Notes under the pieces: model-generated
Told to the model about the DNA's origin: nothing
Databases searched by the model: none
What the model saw: the letters and a program-made list of their open reading frames with translations, nothing else
Part shown: piece by piece, positions 43,243-48,626 of the stretch
Layout of the letters: each line of letters starts with the position of its first letter
Numbering within the stretch: position 1 is the first letter of the stretch
Translations under genes and position numbers: made by a program
Assembly: GCA_002402105.1 (NCBI GenBank)
Contig: NVVD01000001.1
Span: 1,809-50,434 of the forward strand
DNA length: 48,626 bases
Reading direction: 5' to 3'
Source of the DNA: Candidatus Cloacimonadota bacterium
Lineage (GTDB): Bacteria > Muiribacteriota > UBA6191

Positions 43243-44889
43243 TTAACCCAGTTTGTCATCGGCTATATGCCACTCTAAGTCTTCGATAACACTTAATTCT
43301 ACAATACTATCTGCTTTTTCTAGAAGAGCAGCACATTCTTTACTTAAGTTTAATAGATGAAGTTTTTTATTGTATTGCTGGTAGCGCTCAGTAATATTTT
43401 GAAGGGCTTCTATGCCTGAGTGATCCCAAACTCTAGAGTTGATAAAATCTATTACAACGTGTTCTTCATCTGAATTAAAATCAAAAATATCTTTGAAAGA
43501 TGAAACAGAAGCAAAAAATAGGGGGCCATACAAGGTATAAATGGTTTTATTTTTTTGGACTTCCTTTTTTGCATGCATAGATTTTCCATGCTCCCACGCA
43601 AAAACTAGAGCTGACATTATGATTCCAACTAATACAGCAATGGCTAAATCAGCAAAAACTGTAATGATTGAAACGCTGGTAATAACGATAATATCTGTAA
43701 GTGGGATTTTTCCGTGGAGTCTTAAACTTGACCATTCAAAGGTTCCGATTACTACTAAAAACATTACTCCAACAAGTGCAGCGAGTGGAATGACTTCGAT
43801 TAGACTTGAGCCAAATAGTATAAAACAGAGTAGAAAAACAGCTGCAGAAATCCCTGAAGTTCTTCCTCTTCCTCCTCCTCTAATATTAATCATGCTTTGT
43901 CCAATCATTGCACAACCACCCATTCCACCAAAAAAACCATTGATTAGATTAGCAAAACCTTGACCAACACACTCTTGATTACCATTTCCACGAGTTTCAG
44001 TTAATTCATCTATCAAACTTAGAGTCATTAGTGATTCAATGAGGCCAACAGCAGCGGCCAAAACAGCATAGGGGAAAATTAATTTAAGTGATATCAAGTT
44101 AAAAGGCATAGTAGGTATAGAAAAGCTGGGTAATCCAGCTGCAATGGTAGTAATGGTTGCATCATTGTCTTGTACAAAATCTAAGACGGTTCTAACAGAG
44201 CCAGGATTGCTTTTATTTAAGAAGTATCCAATAGCAGAGACTACTACAATTCCAACTAAAGTTGCAGGTAATGCTTTTGTTAGTTTTGGTAAAAACATAC
44301 CAATAGCCATTGTTAAAACAATTAGGCCACACATTATAAGTAAAGGGGTTGATGCGAGTAGCTCTCCACCTACATAAAATTGTCCTAGTTGAGCATTAAA
44401 AATAATAATAGCTAAACCATTAACAAAACCAAGCATTACAGGATGAGGTACAAGACGAATAAATTTGCCTAGTTTTAAGATGCCAAATAATATTTGAAGT
44501 AGCCCCATTAAAATTACAGCGCCAAATAGGTGGCCTAATGCATCTGACATTATAGCATCAGCACTTAATCCAGCTGCTTTTCCTGCTGTAACCACTCCAG
44601 CAATTAAAGGGGCATATATGATGGCTACTGCACCTGTTGCACCAGAAATCATTCCAGGGCGGCCGCCAAAAACAGCAGTGATTATTCCCATCATAAAAGC
44701 GGCATATAAACCGACTTTTGGATTAACGCCTGTAACAAATGAAAATGCTATTGCCTCTGGGATAAGAGCTAAAGATACAGTCAGACCAGATAAAATGTCA
44801 TTTTTTAGATTTGTAGGCTTTTCTATTTTAAGAGATATAAGTCTATTGTCTGTATGAGTGTGTTCGTTTGAGTGTTTTTTTTGAGTCAC
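43243..44889 (-). CDS. SulP family anion (sulfate-type) transporter with STAS domain
   Basis: 548-residue inner-membrane permease. The SulP start motif LSGLTVSLALIPEAIAFSFVTGVNP (residues 33 on), GLYAAFMMGIITAVFGGRPGMISGATGA and NLINGFFGGMGGCAMIGQSM are typical, with about 12-14 membrane segments to residue 430. A C-terminal STAS domain follows (FFASVSSFKDIFDF, VVIDFINSRVWDHSGIEAL). It may transport sulfate, bicarbonate or another anion; I cannot tell which. Start is GTG 44889 with AGGAA about 9 nt upstream. Confidence 0.92.
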   Translation of the reverse strand: MTQKKHSNEHTHTDNRLISLKIEKPTNLKNDILSGLTVSLALIPEAIAFSFVTGVNPKVGLYAAFMMGIITAVFGGRPGMISGATGAVAIIYAPLIAGVVTAGKAAGLSADAIMSDALGHLFGAVILMGLLQILFGILKLGKFIRLVPHPVMLGFVNGLAIIIFNAQLGQFYVGGELLASTPLLIMCGLIVLTMAIGMFLPKLTKALPATLVGIVVVSAIGYFLNKSNPGSVRTVLDFVQDNDATITTIAAGLPSFSIPTMPFNLISLKLIFPYAVLAAAVGLIESLMTLSLIDELTETRGNGNQECVGQGFANLINGFFGGMGGCAMIGQSMINIRGGGRGRTSGISAAVFLLCFILFGSSLIEVIPLAALVGVMFLVVIGTFEWSSLRLHGKIPLTDIIVITSVSIITVFADLAIAVLVGIIMSALVFAWEHGKSMHAKKEVQKNKTIYTLYGPLFFASVSSFKDIFDFNSDEEHVVIDFINSRVWDHSGIEALQNITERYQQYNKKLHLLNLSKECAALLEKADSIVELSVIEDLEWHIADDKLG

Positions 44890-44920
44890 TTTTTAATTCC
44901 TAAGAGTTTTAAGTTTAGAA

Positions 44921-44941
44921 CTTTTCTAGTTATAAGAAAAG
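44921..44941. promoter_or_regulatory. Dyad in the SulP leader
   Basis: CTTTTCT (44921-44927) pairs with AGAAAAG (44935-44941) across 7 nt. GAAC and GTTC just outside extend the arms with a small bulge. Located 32-52 bases before the SulP start, so it could be a 5' RNA hairpin or operator. The rest of 44890-45239 is AT-rich and shows only the weak ORF at 45059. Confidence 0.35.
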
Positions 44942-45058
44942 CAGTTCATAAGGTCTATAAAAAGTCATTAATGAGATGCTTTTGAGTTTGATATTGCTAG
45001 TATTTATTGCATTATTGATGACTTCTAAAATTTTTATTAGCTAAGTTGCTACTTAAAA

Positions 45059-45199
45059 ATGAAATCCAAAGTCTACAATTCTAAAATAATTGGAGTGCAG
45101 ACTAGCAATAAGAAAGGTTATTTCATAGTTATACTATTTGATAAGTATCAATTTAGAACTATAAAAGATTATAATTACAAAACCAGTGCTAAAAAATAG
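45059..45199 (+). CDS. Possible short basic peptide (46 aa)
   Basis: An ATG at 45059 opens a 46-codon frame (MKSKVYNSKIIGVQTSNKKG, then a hydrophobic segment) ending at TAG 45197-45199. Lys- and Tyr-rich with a hydrophobic middle (YFIVILF). No ribosome site is visible, so it may be chance in AT-rich sequence before the protease gene. Confidence 0.2.
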   Translation: MKSKVYNSKIIGVQTSNKKGYFIVILFDKYQFRTIKDYNYKTSAKK

Positions 45200-45239
45200 T
45201 AATTGAAACAAAAAGTGAAGGTTTCACGTATTATTACTA

Positions 45240-46871
45240 ATGAGATATTTACTAAATTTAATGTTACTTTTTTTATGTACTTACCATCTGTCTTTTAGTG
45301 GCGGAATGTATAAGAGCTACTTGGTTAAGGTAAAATCAAAATCTAGACCGTTTAGTCCCGGTGATCAGCGAAGTAATATTGCGCGTATCAAGGATCAGGG
45401 TAATGACTCTTTAAGTTCTTTAGAGGCTTTATTGTTAAAGGAGCTTTCACAAGTTAACTTAAATTTAAATGGACCAAGAAGAGCTTCAAGTCCTAAAGTT
45501 AAAAAAATACAAAAACTTTGGTTTATTAATACTATTAGGGTTATTTGTCGTTTTGACTTTTTAGATAAAATAAAATCTCAAAAAGATGTTATTGAAGTTA
45601 TTCCAGATGAGTTAGTTTATTTAAGCTTTGAAAATAATGATGATGAAAGTGAAATATCTTTTTTACAAAATAGTGGATTAAGTGACTTACATGATCAAAA
45701 AATCACTGGTAAGGGTGTTCGTATCGGAGTGATAGATACTGGTATTTTAAATCATGAAGCATTTAAAAATAAAATATTAATTTATAAAAATTTTACTAAA
45801 AGTAAAATAGAAGGACAAGTTGATCCTATTGGCCATGGTTCTCACGTAAGTGCTATTTTAGTCGGGGAAAAAATGAACGATCGTCAAATAGGGGTTGCAC
45901 CGGACTCTAAATTGATTGTTGCAAGGGCAATTGAAAGAGTCTCTAATTTAGGTTCACAAGCTCTTGTAAAAAAAAGAGTTCAAGCTTTTGCTTCTAAAAT
46001 ACTCGAGGCGATGCAATGGATGCTAGACCCTGATCAAAACCCAGATACTGATGATTTTCCAAAAATTATTAATAACTCATGGGGGTTTACAGAATCGATG
46101 CCTCTTAGTAAAGGATTCTTTGATAGTGCTATTGCGAAATGGAGAGAACTTGGTATTATTCCTGTTTTTGCCGCTGGTAACATGGGGAGAGAGGGTGAAA
46201 ATTCTATTTTATTTCCAAGTAATTCTTACGAAGTTATTACTGTTGGAGCATTAAAAGGGGCTTCATTAGCAAAATTTAGCTCTATTGGAAGTGATGCTTT
46301 AAAAAAGCCTGATTTTGTTATGCAAGGTTATCGAGTTTACTCTTTGATGAGAAAAAGAAGTGGTGAAGTTGCTTATGGTTATCAATCAGGAACTTCAATG
46401 GCATCTCCAAAACTAAGTGCTTTGATTGCTCTAATGTATCAAGTAGATCCATTTTTAAACTATGATGAGGTTTATTCTTTATTAAAAGAATCTAGTCAAG
46501 ATTTAGGTGAAGATGGTTTTGATAAAAAATATGGTTGGGGGTACCCAGACATGAAATTAGTTATTGAAAATGTTAAAATTAATTTAATAGAAAAAACTAA
46601 TTCAGGAACAAAATCCACTTTTAAATACTATTCTCATTATAGTTCGCAAGAAGAAAAAACAAAAGAGATAAAAGAAAATATAATCAATCTTGAAAAATCT
46701 TACGAAAACTTTATTAAACAAATTTTGGCCGATCATAGGATGTTTTTATTAAATTCATGGGAAGTGGAATTAAATAAAGAAGCTAAAAAATTTCCGAAAC
46801 TATATCAAAAATTAAAAGCTAAGGTTCATAGGATTAAAAAATTTAGTAGCATTTTTACAGGTGAAAATTAA
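45240..46871 (+). CDS. Secreted subtilisin-like serine protease (S8)
   Basis: 543 residues with a signal peptide (YLLNLMLLFLCTYHLSFS). A propeptide-like region runs to about residue 150. The catalytic triad is Asp166 (GVIDTGI), His199 (IGHGSHVSA) and Ser386 (SGTSMASP), with oxyanion Asn314 (AAGNMG). A Lys/Glu-rich helical tail of about 110 residues follows the catalytic domain. The RNHCP gene starts 2 nt after the stop. A typical extracellular or periplasmic peptidase. Confidence 0.92.
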   Translation: MRYLLNLMLLFLCTYHLSFSGGMYKSYLVKVKSKSRPFSPGDQRSNIARIKDQGNDSLSSLEALLLKELSQVNLNLNGPRRASSPKVKKIQKLWFINTIRVICRFDFLDKIKSQKDVIEVIPDELVYLSFENNDDESEISFLQNSGLSDLHDQKITGKGVRIGVIDTGILNHEAFKNKILIYKNFTKSKIEGQVDPIGHGSHVSAILVGEKMNDRQIGVAPDSKLIVARAIERVSNLGSQALVKKRVQAFASKILEAMQWMLDPDQNPDTDDFPKIINNSWGFTESMPLSKGFFDSAIAKWRELGIIPVFAAGNMGREGENSILFPSNSYEVITVGALKGASLAKFSSIGSDALKKPDFVMQGYRVYSLMRKRSGEVAYGYQSGTSMASPKLSALIALMYQVDPFLNYDEVYSLLKESSQDLGEDGFDKKYGWGYPDMKLVIENVKINLIEKTNSGTKSTFKYYSHYSSQEEKTKEIKENIINLEKSYENFIKQILADHRMFLLNSWEVELNKEAKKFPKLYQKLKAKVHRIKKFSSIFTGEN

Positions 46872-46873
46872 TA

Positions 46874-47197
46874 GTGTCAGAGTCTAAAAAATTCACTCGA
46901 ATAAATGAATCATTTATTTGCGAAAATTGTAAAAAAGATGTGCTGATGTCTCCTGGTGGAAAGTGTCGAAACCATTGCACTCATTGTTTATATTCATTAC
47001 ATATAGACATAAATCCAGGAGATCGTTTATCTAATTGTGGTGGGATGTTGAAACCAGACTTTATAGAGGTAAAATCAAACAAAAATATAATTCATCATAG
47101 ATGTTTAAAGTGTGATGAAATCAGGCCAAATAAATGTGCAGAAGATGATGATTTTGGAACTATTTTGAAAATTATGCAAAGTAGTAAGCTTAAATAG
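46874..47197 (+). CDS. RNHCP domain zinc-ribbon protein
   Basis: 107 residues. Two metal-binding pairs are visible: FICENCKKDV and GGKCRNHCTHCLYSLHID, the latter being the RNHCP motif (here RNHCT). A third pair, HRCLKCDEIRPNKC, sits near residue 80. The family is small, cytoplasmic and of unknown function; zinc binding is inferred. Start is GTG 46874, only 2 nt after the protease stop, so coupled translation is likely. Confidence 0.85.
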   Translation: MSESKKFTRINESFICENCKKDVLMSPGGKCRNHCTHCLYSLHIDINPGDRLSNCGGMLKPDFIEVKSNKNIIHHRCLKCDEIRPNKCAEDDDFGTILKIMQSSKLK

Positions 47198-47363
47198 TAT
47201 TCTAAAAACAATTAACTGTAAATCTCTCAATAAAATCGACTAATATACCGAGATAGAAGCTAGGAAACTGTTTATATTTTCTTTAAATCCTATAAATTAG
47301 ATAGTATTAAAAGTAAAGAATAGATTAGCTTAGTATAGCTATTAGAAAGTAAAATGCTTTAGC

Positions 47364-47369
47364 TATAAT
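47364..47369 (+). promoter_or_regulatory. Candidate -10 element of the acidic repeat protein
   Basis: A perfect TATAAT, 54 nt before the ATG at 47424. No good -35 is visible at 17 nt, so it is a weak call. The remaining 47198-47423 interval is AT-rich without a gene. Confidence 0.35.
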
Positions 47370-47423
47370 TGTGGTATCTAAGATAAAAGTTAGTAATTAT
47401 GCAGAAATTATTAAGAATGATTT

Positions 47424-48626
47424 ATGGAAACTGAAGATTTTAATCCATTTGGTGACGAAGGGTTTGATCCTTTTGGCGATGAGGGTATTGAATTAGATGG
47501 ATCTGGTGTAGATTTTCCAGAAGAATCTAATGATTTTACTATGCCTGATGAAGTTCCGACGCCTGTAGAAGAGCAAGCTTTTGAAGCCCCTCAAGAAGAG
47601 GAGCCTTTTGAGGCATCTTTTAATCCTTTTGGAGATGATGAGCCTGGTGTTGAGTTAAGCATTGATACTAGTAATGACTCAGATATTCAATTAAATATGG
47701 ATGTTATTGATGAGTCGAGTACTCAAGCTTCACCAGTAGAAGAACCAATTGTTATTATAGAATTAGACGAAGTTGTTGTAGAAAACGATGATGTTGTACT
47801 CGGAGAAATAATTGAAGAATCTGATATAGAGGCCTCAGAAATTTTAGATCTTGAGAGTATTGCTAGTTTTGTTGATGAAGATGAACTCGAAGAAACTGAA
47901 ACTATTCCTACTCAAAAAGTTACTGAAAACTTGGAGCTGAGCGGTCTTGAAAATTCAATTCCAGTAATAGATTCAGAAATTGAAAACTTGTTCCCAGTTT
48001 TAGAGGAAGCTATAGATTTAGAGGTTGAAAACTTAGATTTATCCTTTGATGAGGAAGAAGAAGTGGAAGTTTTGTCTTTAGCTTTAGATGAATCTGTAGA
48101 TACAGAGGTTGAAGACTTAGATCTATCTTTTGATGAGACAGAAGAAATTGAAGATTTATCTTCAGTTTTAGATGAATCTGTAGATGCAGAGGTTGAAGAC
48201 TTAGATCTATCTTTTGATGATGAAGAAGAAGAAGTCGAAAACTTATCCCCAGTTTTAGAGGAAACTATAGATTTAGAGGTTGAAGATTTAGATTTATCTT
48301 TTGATGAGACAGAAGAAATTGAAGATTTATCTCCAATTTTAGATGAAGAAGACACTGAAGTGAGTATGGACTTAGGTCTAGAAGCTGACACAGCAGATCA
48401 AGAAGTAGTCGAAGAAAAAGAAGATGAAGAAATATCTTTTGATTTTGACGATGAAGAAGATACTGGCGAAGTGAGTATGGACTTAGGTCTAGAAGCTGAC
48501 ACAGCAGATCAAGAAATAGTCGAAGAAACAGAAGATGAAGAAGAAATTTTTAATTTTGATGATGAAGAAGATACTGGCGAAGTGAGCATGGATTTAGGTC
48601 TAGAAGCTGACACAGCAGATCAAGAA
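47424..48626 (+). CDS. Very acidic tandem-repeat protein (3' end outside the window)
   Basis: ATG 47424 opens a frame still open after 401 codons at the window edge. The N-terminus repeats an NPFGDE-type motif (FNPFGDEGFDPFGDE, then FNPFGDD near residue 73). The body is dominated by Asp and Glu and contains two tandem repeat families: units of 28-29 residues (EVEDLDLSFDETEE and variants) and units of 37 residues (GEVSMDLGLEADTADQE and an acidic tail). No signal peptide or catalytic motif. Probably an intrinsically disordered scaffold or ion-binding protein. Acidic repeat proteins of this kind also occur in motility or polarity complexes, but no such claim can be made from this fragment. The antisense open frame over it is an artefact of the repeats. 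Confidence 0.75.
   Translation, partial: METEDFNPFGDEGFDPFGDEGIELDGSGVDFPEESNDFTMPDEVPTPVEEQAFEAPQEEEPFEASFNPFGDDEPGVELSIDTSNDSDIQLNMDVIDESSTQASPVEEPIVIIELDEVVVENDDVVLGEIIEESDIEASEILDLESIASFVDEDELEETETIPTQKVTENLELSGLENSIPVIDSEIENLFPVLEEAIDLEVENLDLSFDEEEEVEVLSLALDESVDTEVEDLDLSFDETEEIEDLSSVLDESVDAEVEDLDLSFDDEEEEVENLSPVLEETIDLEVEDLDLSFDETEEIEDLSPILDEEDTEVSMDLGLEADTADQEVVEEKEDEEISFDFDDEEDTGEVSMDLGLEADTADQEIVEETEDEEEIFNFDDEEDTGEVSMDLGLEADTADQE
48021..48359 (+). repeat. 84-87 bp in-frame tandem repeats
   Basis: Units beginning GAGGTTGAA start at 48021, 48105, 48189 and 48276, giving periods of 84, 84 and 87 bp (28-29 codons). They encode VE(D/N)LDLSFDE-type blocks. Copies are close but not identical. 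Confidence 0.85.
48360..48626 (+). repeat. 111-bp in-frame tandem repeat, cut by the window edge
   Basis: Units starting GTGAGTATGGACTTAGGTCT (third copy GTGAGCATGGATTTAGGTCT) begin at 48360, 48471 and 48582, an exact 111-bp (37-codon) period. The third copy is truncated by the window end, so the array may continue. Confidence 0.9.

Noticed and set aside
43541..44857. Plus-strand open frames of 77-140 codons under the SulP gene
   Set aside because: Shadows of the strongly coding minus-strand transporter gene; no ribosome sites and no family motifs.
47912..48391. Minus-strand open frame of 159 codons, Ser/Lys-rich
   Set aside because: It is the antisense of the acidic repeat protein; its Ser/Lys repeats are the mirror of Asp/Glu/Leu codons and it has no ribosome site.
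1..48626. Prophage, CRISPR array, insertion sequence or tRNA
   Set aside because: Searched by eye for regular spacer arrays, transposase-like proteins, phage genes and tRNA-like folds; none found.

Overview
The window is AT-rich DNA, roughly 30% GC by eye, densely packed with genes on both strands. It looks like the chromosome of a Gram-negative, flagellated bacterium. The evidence is a P-ring assembly protein (FlgA), lipoprotein signal peptides, a CreD-type inner-membrane protein, sigma-54, an unusual protein assembled from flagellar-motor pieces, and c-type cytochrome and secreted proteins. A low-GC proteobacterium or Bdellovibrionota-like lineage is my best guess, but nothing here fixes the taxon. 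I found no rRNA, tRNA, CRISPR array, insertion sequence or phage module.

Layout. 0-1.1 kb: a minus-strand open frame that begins as a secreted protein and ends, in frame, as tryptophan 2,3-dioxygenase; this may be a chimeric join. 1.2-6.1 kb: dusB, a YegS-like lipid kinase, a Wzt-like ABC ATPase without a permease, a 22-residue lipoprotein too short for normal gene callers, a GST-fold protein and a GNAT acetyltransferase. 6.2-8.3 kb: lexA with an AlkC-type DNA glycosylase directly behind it, then a mini LMW-phosphatase. 8.4-13.6 kb: a surface-glycan block (GT2, alkaline-phosphatase-superfamily enzyme, two NDP-sugar epimerases) with a STAS protein. 13.6-20.5 kb: two unknown proteins, a receiver-histidine kinase-pseudoreceiver protein, and a secreted Ig/PKD-like giant behind a lipoprotein. 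20.5-27.4 kb: dusA divergent from a compact operon mutS2-rpoN-yebC-ruvC-ung.

27.5-33.7 kb: a secreted Asp/Ser/Thr-rich protein closed by a strong terminator, moeA followed by a CxxCH protein with a helical-barrel-like C-terminus, an orphan flgA, and a small membrane-anchored protein. 33.7-34.5 kb is gene-poor and looks like decayed coding sequence. 34.5-36.2 kb: a GST and an S66 LD-carboxypeptidase. 36.3-37.5 kb: the most unusual gene, a soluble protein combining the cytoplasmic parts of MotA, a FliM-type EIDxLL motif and a FliG C-terminal domain. 37.5-43.1 kb: a tight six-gene minus-strand run reading CopZ-like 2Fe-2S protein, HIT protein, CreD, cupin, a fatty acyl-AMP ligase/SGNH/ACP fusion, and an unknown protein. 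43.2-48.6 kb: a SulP transporter, a subtilisin-like protease with an RNHCP zinc-ribbon partner, and a very acidic tandem-repeat protein running off the right edge.

Main themes are DNA repair (LexA/AlkC, RuvC/Ung/MutS2), tRNA dihydrouridylation (two Dus enzymes), envelope glycan and lipid chemistry, and orphan flagellar pieces away from any flagellar cluster. The strongest candidate for something undescribed is the stator/rotor hybrid at 36348-37478.
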